From: Tetmemena sp. SeJ-2015
Taxonomy: Eukaryota > Ciliophora > Spirotrichea > Sporadotrichida > Oxytrichidae
DNA length: 64,000 nt
Direction of reading: 5' to 3'
Assembly (NCBI GenBank): GCA_027382625.1
Contig: JAJKFJ010022889.1
Span: 124,001-188,000, forward strand
This document shows positions 10,495 to 24,619 of the stretch, in pieces. The position numbers and the translations under genes are program-made. How positions within the stretch are numbered: position 1 is the first letter of the stretch; every line of letters starts with the position of its first letter. The notes beneath the pieces were generated by a model that had not been told where the DNA came from, searched no databases, and worked only from the letters and a program-made list of their open reading frames with translations.

Positions 10495-10990
10495 TCAGTT
10501 GCTTAGTTTTCTGTAGCGTCTGTGATAGCCTCCTGAGTAGTTTATGTTCTTTGAAGCGATCTTCTGTTGGGTCTGATAATCTCTCAAGAGTGAAAAACTC
10601 CCTACTGCTTCTTGGTTGTAGTCCACATAATCTGATATCGTAATTTGCTCATCTAAGTATAGTATTCATTAAAAATAAGTCCTTAAATATATATTTGCTC
10701 ATTAAACCCGCTACGGAATTAAACATCTTCAAAAGCTTTATAGGATTATTGAATGTATGAGAGTTGTCAATTTAGTTATTATGGACTGAGTTATTTATAG
10801 TTGTGTGCGCTTGATTTAATTGATTTCTGTTCTTTAAATAGTTGTATAGTACGTTGCTGCTATCACGATCAAATTGATTTAACCTGATTGTGCGGTCCAC
10901 CATCTTCCCAGAATCTCTTTCCCTTGGCTGTCTTCTTGAATCTATAGTCGAGAATTGCTCTAAGTTAGTGCCTCTGAAGCTTGAACTCAT
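10495..10990 (-). CDS. Hypothetical coding block(s), C-terminal end of a minus-strand gene
   Basis: From ATG 10990 the frame reads an Asn/Arg/Asp-rich protein (SRRQPRERDSGKMVDRTIR, SSNVLYNYLKNRNQLNQ). A second block at 10495-10640 reads TISDYVDYNQEAVGSFSLL, then YHRRYRKLSN and TGA at 10495. The blocks are separated by a 50 bp insert (10653-10702) flanked by the 10 bp direct repeat ATTTGCTCAT (plus strand, 10643-10652 and 10693-10702). Simple excision does not join the frames I read, so either the pointer reading or one frame is wrong. No domain is recognised. It may be the 3' end of the longer gene whose blocks run to 16.2 kb. Confidence 0.4.
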
Positions 10991-11559
10991 CGTTTTCCTT
11001 CTTAGTCTTCCATTTATTTTGGCTAGAAAGTCTCATTTATCTAATCTATATAAGAATAAGGAAATTAGAATATTAGATCATTAGAGAGTTTCCTTACCCT
11101 CATTTCTTGAGGCCGTTGAGCGAGTTTTGAACTCAAATAGGTGTTTTAATACTCTTATATAAAGTCTCTCAGAGGTCTTTGATTGAAAGAACTCGAGTTT
11201 TTCATAACCGGAGATGGGGAAGGATCAGCGGCTGCTTAAATTATAAAGTTATCAAATTTAAAATGTGATGCTCTGGGGGTGGTAAATGAGGGCAGAAGTT
11301 TATTAGATATTTATTGGATTATTTAATAGACTGGCTGATTGTTATGCGGAGTCGATGCCGCAGTTTTTGCGTTCGAAGGGTATCGGATCTTAGGCTTCTC
11401 TCTTTAAAATATAAACTATCATAGCATATATTGATTATAATCTTGCCTAAAATTGAGAAGGCTGTAGAAATATATATAATCAGATAAATTTTATTCTGAA
11501 GCTGCGGAGTATTTAAAAAAAGTAAACGCTCGAGACTAATTTATACTTTAGAGGGCGGA

Positions 11560-12250
11560 AAATTTCTTCTTTTCTAGGTTAATCTCATCGCTTTCATCAG
11601 AGTGAACAAAATTAATTTAAATTCATCAATAGCTAAGCCACTGATTTTCTCTAGGGGTCTTTACCTTGAGATGAGCCTAATTGGTTAGACTTATTATAAT
11701 TGTTCTAAATTGCTATCACCTAATTTACTACTCCCCTGAAAGAACTCAGACTTCTAGCTTAGTATGGGAGTAAATTTTTTCATAGAAACTTTGCTCCTGA
11801 ATTCCTCCATTTTGTGGTTCTTCTCTATCCTTTGAACCTCCTCTAGCGTTTGTTTTTGTTGCAACTCGAAGTCACTATTCTTTTTAGTGGGGGATTTTTA
11901 AAATTGAGTTTTTTGGAGTTGAGGAAACTGATGGCATTCTTCTTTACAACAAAGGCAGGTGCCCCACTCACCTTAGTTATTTATTTAGTCAGCATATTAC
12001 TTTAATATAATTGGTTTGTGTAATGAATAAATGAAAGGTGAACTTTTTTCTTAAATCTGATTAGTAACTGAGAGGAAGGATTGGTGTCTCTAGTCTCTCA
12101 TTACTTTGTCAGGGGATTGTATTTCTAAATTTGCGATAGTGTTTTTTTGGAGGAGCTTGCTCTTTAGAAGATTGGTGGTCTATCGCTTGAGGCTAGATAA
12201 TTATTACTCTGTGGCCTTCAGTGAGAGGGGGGACTTATCTCACTCCTCTA
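11560..12250 (-). CDS. Hypothetical coiled-coil coding blocks
   Basis: Two minus-strand blocks look coding with TAA/TAG as Gln. The first (12109-12250) reads LTEGHRVIIIQPQAIDHQSS, then KKHYRKFRNTIP. The second (about 11560-11936) reads QKSPTKKNSDFELQQKQ, then LEEVQRIEKNHKMEEFRSK and SKLGDSNLEQ. Between them lies an AT-rich insert, probably an IES. Composition (Lys, Gln, Glu, Ser) suggests an unstructured or coiled-coil protein. No start or stop could be assigned. On order and strand it may belong to the same gene as the blocks on either side. Confidence 0.4.
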
Positions 12251-12279
12251 CCCCTAGGGAATTATTATTCAATAATAGG

Positions 12280-12700
12280 AATTAAAATCAGAGAAACATT
12301 TCAAAGATGTTTAGTTTATTTTTCTCAAAAAATAAACTGCACATGAAATAAATTTGCATTTGCTTGTTATTTAAAAAAATCTTTGCTTCTTAATTTTAAA
12401 TTATAATAAATAAATCTTCCACAATTTGAAAACATAATTATGAAATAAATACCTCCTCTCTTTAATTAATTTGTTTTTCTAATTAATACAATTGTTCTAA
12501 TAATCACACCTGCTTTTTTTACTTTTCTCTTGCTATCAATTAAATATTTGTGGATAAATTTACCTTAAATTATATTTATTTTTTTATTTAAAATATATTC
12601 CTCTCCTTAGAATTCGTGATTAAGAAATAAGTTTTAAAATAAAGACACACTTATAAAGAGCTCTACTTTTTATAAATGAAAATTAATTTAGTTTGATTAA
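12280..12700. other. AT-rich stretch, no gene seen
   Basis: It is dominated by A/T runs with frequent TGA in all frames. It probably contains IES or intergenic DNA. Confidence 0.4.
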
Positions 12701-12714
12701 GAGTTTTTTATTTA

Positions 12715-13273
12715 AGCTATCTTGAGCTGGAGTTTATTCGGTATCCTCCTCTAGGATTTCATCGTTCTTGAGTTTTTGTTTATCCTGCTGCTCTTGCAAT
12801 TGCTGCTGGACCATTGAGGCCTCGTGCTGCTGCTTAATCTTGAGCAGCATAACCAATCCAAACAGACCTCCCCTTGGAATATTTCTTTTGTCCTAACTCC
12901 CACTGTTCTGCTCCTCCCCATTAGACAGACTACTCCCTCCAGCGGAAGAGGACACGTTCGTTGCTGACTTTCCTCTCAGCCGCTGAGCGAACAGCTTCAT
13001 CTTGTTGAAGTAGAGTTGATTGCTCAACTTTATTTGGTCCACTTACTCCTTCAGTAACTTTACATTGTAAAATGGAAAACGCCTCGCCATTTTAAATAAT
13101 AAATACTTTATAGAATTGAATACAAGTAGTTTAATTTTCTTTAAATCTTCTATGAGTTAATCTGAGGAGGTAACTTTAGTGATATCGAAATTTATATCCC
13201 GTAGAACTTGCTTAATTCTCTCGGGTCCTCTATTCAAACCATGCTTGTCTCCTTGCAGGAGGTTGTTCAACAT
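12715..13273 (-). CDS. Hypothetical Gln-rich coding block
   Basis: An open frame runs from ATG 13273 (MLNNLLQGDKHGLNRGPER) through an inner ATG at 13090 (MARRFPFYNVKLLKEQVDQ) to about 12715. It includes a Ser/Gly linker, MLLKIKQQHEASMVQQQLQE and an acidic end (DEILEEDTEQTPAQDS). The segment 13095-13150 is AT-rich and may be a frame-neutral IES or intron. Composition suggests a low-complexity or coiled-coil protein. I recognise no domain, and the true stop is not evident because the frame stays open through AT-rich DNA to about 12530. Confidence 0.45.
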
Positions 13274-13510
13274 CTACCATTAAGATTGCTCTTAGTATAA
13301 GATGATTTAAAAAAATAAAAAATGAGAATGACGACGTTATAAAAAACACACATTTTCCCTATTTTATCTATCTCTTAAAATTATATTTACGCACTTTATT
13401 CGAAATGAATTAAAGTATTTATTGTTTCATTCTTATTTGTAAATACCTTACGCTTTCCTTTTTCAATTCCCTTGAAATGCAATCATCAAGTGGGTTAATT
13501 TATAATTATA

Positions 13511-13810
13511 TTAGATTGTAAGTGGGGGGTTTTCGAGTAATTCTTTAAGGTCATATTTTGGAATTTTGACATTGTTCTTATCAAAGGATAAATAGCTAAC
13601 GCTCCTGATGTTCTTAGAATGGCTACTCAAAATCCCAGCCTCTTTCCGCACCTGGGCTGAAATATTGATTGCCTCTGTGGTCCAACTATTGTTGGGCAGG
13701 TCGTTGTTTATTATAATCTTGGGTGCAACTGGCTTGCTCACTTCATTTTCCTGCTTTTGGTCAGATTTGTTTTTAAGAGGAGTGATAAATCGTGTATTCA
13801 AAATCACCAC
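13511..13810 (-). CDS. Hypothetical coding block
   Basis: The frame reads VILNTRFITPLKNKSDQ, ENEVSKPVAPKIIINNDLP, ILSSHSKNIRSVSYLSFDK and IPKYDLKELLENPPL. It starts with no ATG (an in-frame TGA lies just upstream at the likely MDS edge) and fades into AT-rich sequence at its 3' end. It is probably one MDS of the 10.5-16.2 kb gene. No domain is recognised. Confidence 0.45.
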   Translation of the reverse strand: MVILNTRFITPLKNKSDQKQENEVSKPVAPKIIINNDLPNNSWTTEAINISAQVRKEAGILSSHSKNIRSVSYLSFDKNNVKIPKYDLKELLENPPLTI

Positions 13811-13819
13811 TTAAGGGGC

Positions 13820-15247
13820 ACAGTAATAATAAATTAAATTATAGTGTAAATATGATTGGGGCCTTTTAGCCTCTTTGTTTGCGAATCTCCGGAGATTTCA
13901 CTCGGTTGGACTTCTTGTTAGCAGTTTTAAATAGGAAGCTTGAAAACGATTAATAAATATAATGGCCAATAGTGAGAAAGACGATTTTACATCTGGGCTA
14001 AATGACTTCTGCAGTTAAATATTTATACTATCACTAGAAAACCTCATTCCTTCGTCCAACTGCCCATTAGTTTAAATATCCTTTAAAAGATATAATTTTA
14101 TGAAAATAAAAGCACTATCTTGTGAATTAGAATTAGACAATTCCAGTTTTTAATTAAGATTCAAATATGATATATAGCTCTTAACTGATTTATATTAGTG
14201 AAGGAGACAGATTTGGCCCTCTATTTATTTCGCTTTCCTTGCTCTTCTTCATTGATTGGTAAGCTGAGGTAAATTAAATTATAAGTTATTTATAGGTATC
14301 GCATCAATAACTTCTCTCTTAATAAAAATTATTTATTATACTGTGAAAATGCCAAACTTAGATATATATTTAATCACATACCCACCCATACTGCCCTTTT
14401 TACTGCATTCATTCTTTTCACTCCTTTTTTACTCTCTTTTTTTAGACTTCATTTTCTAAGCAGCAATAATCATTAAATTAAAGATAATAAGTTAAATTTA
14501 ATTCAGTGACTAAAATCATTATTAATCTTAGTTCCATCTCACTCATTTACTTATTGAGCCCTTACCCCGACACTTAATTTCTTTACTATTCTCTAAATAA
14601 TAAATCAAAGTAATTAAAAATTTAACTACTAAATAACTAAATTAAATGTAATATAATAAACGAATCCCTTTAAATATAAATAGAAGGATTATTATCAAAC
14701 TCATTGGGTTATTTTTTTAATTTAATTTGAGGAATAATAATATTTAGCTAGTATAACTTGGTTTAAGTATTCTATTTTAAAATAGGACGTCCAAGTGAAT
14801 TATTTGATTTTAATTGATGGTTGCATGAAATTCACTGCTTAAATATTCTATCCTTAGGCTGTCTTACTACATTTATATTTTCCATTTTCTTTAATTATTT
14901 TTCCCCTCCAAATCCAATTTGAAATTAAACATAAATACTACTCTTTTTTGACTAATTTTAATTTTATAATGAACTTATATGCTTTCCTCGCTTAATTCTA
15001 ATCATCAATTTGATAAATTAAAATTTAGTGTTATTTATTCACTAAGTGAAGACACTGATGAGAAATCTACATCATTTATTAGAGGATATATTCAATACAA
15101 ATTATTTTCAATTATTTAAAGCTTTAAATCAGGTTTAGAAAAATAAAGATAACGTATTTTCTAGAATAACTAGGTCAAAATTAACATCTTAGATTATGAA
15201 AACAAAAAAATATTTCTTTTCAAGACATAAATACAAATATTTTTCTA
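13820..15247 (-). other. AT-rich DNA with short minus-strand coding-like islands
   Basis: Islands of higher GC near 13870-13940, 13960-14060 and 14205-14260 read as short minus-strand peptides (VQPSEISGDSQTK, LQKSFSPDVKSSFSLL, NGQLDEGMRFS). The rest is AT-rich without open frames. This pattern fits small MDSs separated by long IESs. The islands are too short to be certain. Confidence 0.35.
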
Positions 15248-15466
15248 TCACAATATTTATTAAGGATGAGGTAATCTGACTTTCTTGCTTTTGCTTAAAC
15301 GTGGAAAGTTATTAAGTTTCAGGTTCTGGAGTGGTGAGCACCCTCCGTTCAGTGCTTCCTTATTTATAGATTTAAAAGGGCTGAAACTACTCTTCCGAAA
15401 GGCCTATCCCGAAGGAGAGCCAGGTCCAGAACAAATACTCTGGTCATCTGCAGATCCAGTTTGCAT
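15248..15466 (-). CDS. Isolated hypothetical MDS, Ser/Pro/Gly-rich
   Basis: From ATG 15466 the frame reads MQTGSADDQSICSGPGSPSG, then AFRKSSFSPFKSINKEAL, LQNLKLNNFPRLSKSKKV and TGA at 15248-15250. GC content is far above the flanking DNA. It may be a first MDS with start codon. Further coding-like islands on the same strand lie at about 15800-15900 (QQILEERSMFADISLLQ) and 16050-16240 (ELVSASPLCKDEFQS). No family is recognised. Confidence 0.45.
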
Positions 15467-16500
15467 TAATGAGTTTTAAGAATTCTAGAGATTGTTGGCT
15501 CTTCTTAGAATTTAATTCTTCACTTAAAGAAATAAGTTTGAATTTTATATTGGTTGTCTTCATTTGAAAGGTCATCTATTTGAATCATAAATTAAGTAAG
15601 TAATTTGACTTTAAAGTAATTTATTTGAATAATTTATATCATTAGACATTTGAAATCTTCCAAGTCCTTTCTATTTAAACTTTGTTATTTATCAGGGCTT
15701 AGGTGCAGTCCGTTGAGATAAAATAAAATTAACTCGATCCTTCTTTTCCTCCTTTTTAACTGTCAATATAGTAAAATACTCTTTATTCATTTTTTAATAA
15801 TTTGAGTCTAGTGTGTTTTCCGGCGATTTTAAACTCTACTCTGTAGCAGCGAGATGTCTGCAAACATACTTCTCTCTTCTAAAATCTGCTGTTACAATAA
15901 ATTTTCTACCGACTTTTGCTTTTTTTAATGATGATGGATTAAAAGTATAGGTAATTGAAAGATTTATTGAAATTGAATTAGTTGCAGGTAATTATATTAT
16001 TGGGAGCGTATTGGTGAGTGTTTCTATGTTCTTACTTGGTTTTTAATAAAAAATACAAGTAAATATGAAGCATAGTGTAAATTGCATTAGTTGTCTGAGT
16101 TTTCGACAGTTATGCAAGTTAAAGGTTTCTGGAGAGTGGATTAATTGTGTTTGAGGGAGGGGGTACAACTTTGAAACTCGTCCTTGCATAAGGGCGAAGC
16201 GGAGACCAATTCACTCGAGTTTATAGATTTAATTGCATACTCTATTCCAGCCTTGTACTCTGAAAAAAATTAGCACCGCAATCAAACTCTAAAAACAATT
16301 TATTTTATTATCATATTGGCTGGAATTTAGAAGTAAGCTTATAATTTTAAGCATTTCAAACTAAATTATAATTACACTCATTGAAGTATAAAAATATTAA
16401 GAATCTCAGATTCTGTATGCTTTTAATGTAATCTTAATGAGAAGCGCAAACTGATTAGAGATTTTATAATAAAATTAGGTCATTAAATGATTCAAAGGTC

Positions 16501-18250
<1,750 letters not shown>

Positions 18251-18649
18251 AAAAATTTAAGATCAATATTTTTAGAAGAGATTCATGTGAATGTAGGTGA
18301 ATTCTAAAATAGGATTATAAAACTGTACTTGCAGGATTTATCAATCAAGGAAAGTTCATAAATTGAACAAACTAGTTCATTCCCTTTATCGATAGGCAAT
18401 AATTGAGTCACAAAAATAAATAAAATTTTATTTTGTAAACAAATGTATTTAAGATCATAATCTTTAATTATTGTTTGAGTTAGTGAGAGACAGCAATTAA
18501 TATTATTATTTTTGTTATAATTTTTCTGAAAGCCACCACCAGCTATTTTAGCAATGATTTTGTCTCTGGCCTACCTTCAAAATCTAGAACCTATGCCTTT
18601 AGATTAAGACTCCTGCAATTCGTACCTTGCTCAAATACAACAATAATTA

Positions 18650-20970
18650 TCTTATAAGAAGTGTATTTTTGTTTCGACAAATGAGAAAATAAAAAGAATA
18701 ACTGTCTCATCATATATTTGACAAGAGAAAGATTAAAATGCTAACAAGCTGAGATAAAGGCTAGCAAGCGTGTGAATATTAATTATAATTAAAATTGTTT
18801 GGTCGTAATATTTCGCCATCAAATATTAAAATATTAAATAATTACTATAATTTAAAAATACCAATACTCTGGGATTTTATAAGATAGATATACGTGTGGG
18901 CTTTCACATGACGTGGCATAACTGATCAAGGAGTTACGTCTGTGAATTAACTTTAAATCTATTAAGTTATTATATGCCCGGGTAAGGATGATTAATTCAA
19001 TCTATAATATTCTATAAGATAGATATACTCACTAAAATATTTATAAGTAAGCTAATAAATATACTAGGATCCATTTAAATTTTAAATAAGGTAGAATATT
19101 CTTAATTAATTTTTAATAATCTTAAATTTAGCTATAAAATTAATTTATTTGAGCCAAAGAAACTTCGCTAATTATTTTTTGGGAGGAACTCAGATTAATT
19201 AGAATCTTTTCAGATAGCATTATAAAAATTAAATTATTTACTTAACTGCAGCTGCCCATGAAAAGTTTCTATAAGTGGAACGATATTGGATAAATATTAA
19301 AGTATCATATTTAATTAAAAACTTATAAAAGCAAGTTAAAATTAGAATAGTGTCGAGCGCGTCAAGCGACGATACTATTACTCAGATAAGTTCTTTTACA
19401 TAAGACAGCAACTCATTAAAATAATTAAGAAATTTTAAATTTATCAAAGCCAAAAAATTAAAAGCTAAATTTTACTTGGCTTAAGTCAAAAAAATAGATA
19501 AATAAATTTGAACTCAATTATGGATAGACTTATAAACAATAAGTATTTTAAAAGTGGTCTATATCTGAAACAGGGCTTTAAATGAATTCAAAACTTATTC
19601 TAAAGCAAAGTTTAATAAATTTTTAAATGATTTTTTCTACTCTAAAAAATAGAAATACTTTATTTTTAAAAAATATATTAAAAAATGATTGACTCTATTT
19701 AATAAAATAAGATAAACAATTATTTTTGCTTTTGATTAATGCAACTGGATTGAATTCGCTTTCGTGATATAATTTGAATCTAACTTCTCATGCGTGCTTT
19801 AAAACTATCGGATTTACTTATGCCTCTTAGATTCAGTCGTATTTGATATTCTTAATAATATTTGTTATGTTTATCTTCCAAGAAGAGGATATGTAGATGA
19901 AGGCACCCCTGCTCAAGATAAATATAGACAATGCACTAGTTGACAACTGCAGTCCTAAATAGGACAATGCATTTTATCGCGGATTTGAGAAGCGTTTAGG
20001 GCATAAATACCAAACAGAAGAAAATTCAGCAGAAATAGTCTTAAATTGGTCTGATTTCAAAATCTCACTTCATCTCATAAGTAGTTTCAGTGATAAAGGA
20101 AAAATTTATGTTAATTTAAATAGATTTAGATAATAAAAAGTCCTTTTCTAAATTATTATTTTTAATTAAGTAATAAAATAAAGGAAACAGTTCTATTGAA
20201 TAAAAGTATTCTAGCTAAATTTAATCAAGTTATAGAATCTTTAGCAAAACAATAAAAGTTAAAGTGAGTAATGAATTTATTCTCTATTAATGATATGAAG
20301 TAAAATTGATAAGTGTTTTTTTCATTAATTTTTATAAATTGTCAACAAATGAATTTATTTGAACAATTTTATTAAATAATTTGAAGGAATATTCAGGTTC
20401 AATGATTCAACTCATTTATAATAAAATATGTTTGCTTATTACTCATGAAAAAATTGAGAATGATTAAATTGAGCCAGGAAGGTCATCTAAGACTCTAATT
20501 AATTGTCCATTTAATTATGGTATTAATTCTTAAAGGAATTTAAAATATACTATACTTACTAGTTTATAAAAATTTTTAGAATACCCAAAAATTTATTCAA
20601 GTTAAGATTAAGGAATCTATTTATTTTGTGAAACTCTTCAAAAACTAAAGAAAAAGTTAAAAAATTTATTGTCATAATGGGAAGACTCTTAAACAAATTA
20701 CTAAGAAATTTGCTTTATAAAATAAAAATAAATCACTCCTAATATTTTATAATATTTTACCTATAAAACTATTCAATTTAAAAAAGATTAAATTTCTATC
20801 GAATGTATTATTTTAAAAAAGGGGCAAGAATTATGGATGAGAGTTTACTAAATTATAACTTAATTACATTATCAATTCAAATAAAGTTTCTTATTTCCTT
20901 GCTTATTTTTATTTTAATTTTTTGTATAAAATATTTTTTATAAGTAAATTTAAAGGTATTTATTTTATAA
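18650..20970. other. Long AT-rich intergenic DNA
   Basis: No coding block is convincing. A short imperfect direct repeat (about 15 bp, ATAAGATAGATATAC) occurs near 18880 and 19015. Otherwise nothing is seen. Confidence 0.5.
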
Positions 20971-21045
20971 TTTAAACATATCTTTAATTTAAATTAATGA
21001 TATTAATTAAAATTATTTTGATAAAAGACTACTGGTGTGGCAAAA

Positions 21046-23690
21046 ATGGTAGAAAATATTTCCCCCTTCGTTATTAAAAAATTCAAGCAAAATGATTTTT
21101 GTACTATGGAGATACTAGGAGAAGCAAAAAAAAAAATTATTTTTTTTATCTTGCTTAATTTGAAGGACTGACTTCAAGAGTGTATAAAGTAAAGAGCGCG
21201 GACCCTGACTATTTAAGTGGAAGAAAAGCAGAGGAGGCGCAGCAAATTTATGAAGGACAGAGAAATATTTATTATGCGCTCAAAGTCATTATTCCTTGAT
21301 TTTATTATGAAAGGCTTTATAAATATAGCTCTTAATTATATGGAAATTAAATAGCTTATGCATTCTTCATTAAAGCAAAATAAATAATTGCCAAGAAAAC
21401 ATATTCAATAAATGCTATTTTTAAAGAGAAGACTACAAATTTTAATTTAATGATACTCCAACTATAATAAGTAGAAGATAGACGAAGATCTAAGGATATC
21501 CATATAAGAAGAAGTGAAAATTCTTAAAAAGCTCAAAAGCTGTCCAAACGTAAATTAGCTCCTCTAAATTTATTTTCCATCTTTAAAAAATTGTTTAAGA
21601 TGGTATTTATGAGAACGAACAAAACTTCTACTTACTTCTTGAATTCAAAGATGGAGGGGATTTAAAGAAGTATATTGTAAAGTCTGATTGTATGCCTGAG
21701 TTTACAAAATTATTATAGAAGTTAGCTTAAAAATAGAATATAAATTTCTAAAAGTAAACTTCGAAATATATTTGCTATAGAATTATAAATGCAAAAAATT
21801 AGTAGAATTTTCCAACAAGAGTTTAAGCTTTAAATTAATTGTGAAAATTAATTGATTAAAAAGAAAATTGTAAGTAATTGAATATTTTAATTTAATTAAT
21901 TATGATGTGCCTGAGTTCTAAATAAAACTGATACTCCACAATTTAAATTATTTTGAAGTAAAATACTCGCTTAAGCTCTGCTCTCACTTGACTACTTCAT
22001 GAATAAAAGCATTTTTCATCGTAAAAAATTAACAAAAATATTTACCATGATGAATGTATCGTGACCTGAAGCCTGACAATATTTTACTCAGCAAGGTGAG
22101 GAGTGGCGAGCAAGGCACAGATAAGTCTTTTGAGCTCGAGATTACAATTGCAGATTTTGGATTTGCTCTCGACGCCACAGCTGAAAGGGGGGAGGATTAG
22201 ATAATTTGTGGTACGGCTGGTTACTTCGCTCCAGAAATACTCAAGGGTCTACAAATAAGAATTCATAAACTTTAATTTTAATTTGGTCAGGCTTTCAGTT
22301 ATAAGTCGGATATTTTCAGCTTGGCGTGCATTCTCTACAATCTGATGTGCAAGAAGCAATTATTTTATGGACAAGCCTAACGGGAAATCTTAATCAAAAA
22401 TAAGAAATGCTTCCTCCCACCAAGTTTCCAAAGAGACTATTTATCCCAGAATATATGGAACTTTTAAAAATGAAATTAAAAAGGCTATACTACTAATAAG
22501 AAGTTAAAAATAGATTTATTATGCATTCAGTAATTTTAATTAGGTATTGCTTATTTAATTAAAGCTAATAAGTTGGATACCTTTCTTTACTAAATAGAAA
22601 AGAACTTGGTTAGTAGCTTATAAAATTGATATAAGCATAATAACTCAAGAATTTCAATATAAAGTGATTTCGGAAAACTTTCTTTATTGAAAGGTTTCCT
22701 ATTTAAATTTTAAATTAAGTTACATTTTATTCTTGCTTTTTTTATAATTTTAAATGATAATTTTAATATAAATATATAGATAGTTAATGCTTGTTACTTT
22801 ATTATTTTTGAGACATCAGGAGTCACTCTTCTAAACTGTAGGATATCCTAAAGTAGATGCTAGTTGAAGATCCAAAGAAGCGTCCATACGCCTGTCAAGT
22901 CCTTGCCTCTCCCTATTTTGATGACATCAGAGAGGGAATCAACGAAGCACTCCATCTTAATAAAATTGCTAATAAGGAGGGGGAGAACGACTCACAAATT
23001 CTAAAACAACACAGGCATATTCAACTTAACAACAACTCAATTATTAGAAATAAAGCAACTAAAAATTTTTTATACAATTTTTTTATTGAGGAATTTTAAT
23101 AAATAACGTTACAAAACAAAAAATTTAAATTTAACACATTTAAATATCTTTCTGAAAATGTTCACTTATTTACAAAAGAGGTAAGTTTAAATTCGAATGA
23201 TAATTACTTATGAGAGAGTTTTTATTGAAAAATATATATTTCTAAGATAAAGCAAGCCAAGATGCTTTCGATTTATAAGGCAATATAATTGTTTTTATAG
23301 GCGCAAACAACTTTGACTGTGGCAAGATATAGCGTCAGGGGAGTGAAGAGCAGTAGGGCTCTCCATAAATGATTTCCAATAAAATTATTTAACTTGCAGC
23401 CCCAAAGAACTCCTACTCCACCTACCTACAGATAATCTTTTAAAATTCACTCAAGCTTCGCGAAGTAAAAAAAAATTTTAATTTTGTCTGTCAAGCTTAT
23501 TTAAATTTAAATTAGTAAAGAACTTGAATTTAGATAATCTTGAAACATCGGAGTATTCTTAGAGGGAAAGTTTATTTAACTTAAACACTCTCAACATGAA
23601 GGAATCATGCTAGACCCCTCTGGACTTTAGAATCGTGCTTGCAAGACCCTTAATAACTCAGATAATTATTTAAACTAGCTATTTATAATT
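21046..23690 (+). CDS. CAMK-like protein kinase, copy 2
   Basis: From ATG 21046 the blocks are MVENISPFVIKKFKQND, TMEILGEGLTSRVYKVKSAD (Gly loop, across an IES), NIYYALKVI (Lys), EEVKILKKLKSCPNV, FYLLLEFKDGGDLKKYI, ALLSLDYFMNKSIFHRDLKP (across an IES), DNILLSKV, ITIADFGFALDATAERGED, QIICGTAGYFAPEILKG, YKSDIFSLACILYNLM, and VEDPKKRPYACQVLASPYF at 22860. A charged tail continues to about 23100. Further coding islands at 23300-23350 (GANNFDCGKIQRQGSEEQQ) and 23560-23690 (LKHSQHEGIMLDPSGLQNR) may be the C-terminal MDSs. Two IESs are resolved (21121-21161 and 22018-22057); others lie around 21290-21470, 21720-21960 and 22440-22830. All catalytic motifs are intact. Regulation cannot be inferred. 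Confidence 0.8.
21121..21161. other. IES (41 bp) in kinase 2, pointer GAAG
   Basis: GAAG lies at 21121-21124 and 21162-21165. Excision gives EILGEGLTSRVY, a proper glycine-rich loop. Confidence 0.8.
22018..22057. other. IES (40 bp) in kinase 2 catalytic loop, pointer ATCGT
   Basis: ATCGT lies at 22018-22022 and 22058-22062. Excision gives SIFHRDLKPDNILL, the invariant HRD catalytic motif, which is otherwise split. Confidence 0.88.
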
Positions 23691-23851
23691 AATGTTTAAG
23701 CCTTGAATACTTTATCACAATTGAATAAATATTTAAGTGATTATTTTACTAGAAATATTTATTTTTAAGACTTTTAAATCCAGTTTTTAACATCTATCAA
23801 TCTAATTTTGACATTTTCTTTCATTTAAATTGCCATAAATGTTATTTTTAA

Positions 23852-24140
23852 GTGTGATAATTAGGAGTAGAAATATAATAAGAGCTGTAATAGGTAAGCA
23901 ACTCAGGCGAAGAGTGGCGATGGCTTTCGCGAACAGCTAATTTTAAAGAAAAAATAAACTCATTTCAAGAAGTTTAGTCACCACAAGCAAATTAAAAGTG
24001 ATCAACGATTAAATTTTCCAGACATTGACGGCTGGTGATTATATTTTTAATTTTCAAAAAGTGTTGCTTAATAAGATGCGACTGGGGCTCGCCGAAAATA
24101 AAATAATGAACTAAAACCAGTTTACTCAACTTCAAACATT
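23852..24140 (+). ncRNA. Candidate structured RNA / diverged repeat, copy A
   Basis: It shares blocks with copy B (24312-24619): GTGTGATAATTAGGAG at the left end, GGCGAAGAGTG, CGAACAGCT, AATAAACTCATTTC, AACGATT, a GC-rich hairpin and ACCAGTTTACTCAA at the right end. Two stems are conserved: GCGAA/TTCGC (23907-23930) and GCGA/TCGC with loop CTGGGGC (24078-24092). There is no sustained open frame. GC peaks stand out from AT-rich surroundings. The strand is assumed. It could instead be a germline-limited repeat. Confidence 0.35.
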
Positions 24141-24311
24141 TTCAAAACATCTACAACTCTAGGCAACCAGTCAATGTAAAATTTTCAATAAGCCAGTTCG
24201 TTTTAATTTTCGTTTATTTAATTAAGCATAAAAGCGATCATACACTAAAATCATACAAACAATCTTAATTTATTTTTTGCATAATTAATTGCTGATGCTA
24301 ATTTTTTATAT

Positions 24312-24619
24312 GTGTGATAATTAGGAGCAGAAATATAATAAGAGTTAATAATAAGAAAATCAGGGCGAAGAGTGTGAGGGTTCGGCGAACAGCTTAATTA
24401 GATTAAAAGCCCAATCACCAAATAAACTCATTTCTCCAAGAAATTTCAGTTTACCATTAGAGAAGAATCTAAGAAAACTTTAACGATTCTCAATTTTCTC
24501 CAATAGTTCTAAGCATTTATTTTATTCTAAAATCAAAAAGTTATTAAAAAAAGCGATTTGGAGTATCGCCAAAAGGAATATAAAAATGCTAAACCAGTTT
24601 ACTCAAATTACAAACATTA
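24312..24619 (+). ncRNA. Candidate structured RNA / diverged repeat, copy B
   Basis: This is the tandem partner of copy A, same orientation, about 460 bp downstream. Its 3' hairpin is GCGAT/ATCGC with loop TTGGAGT (24553-24569). The loop and one pair differ from copy A while the stem stays paired. The family is unknown, and I found no match to tRNA, 5S, U1-U6 or SRP motifs. Confidence 0.35.

Noticed and set aside
18880..19040. Short direct repeat (ATAAGATAGATATAC) as a mobile element or regulatory array
   Set aside because: Only two short imperfect copies in AT-rich DNA; chance is adequate.
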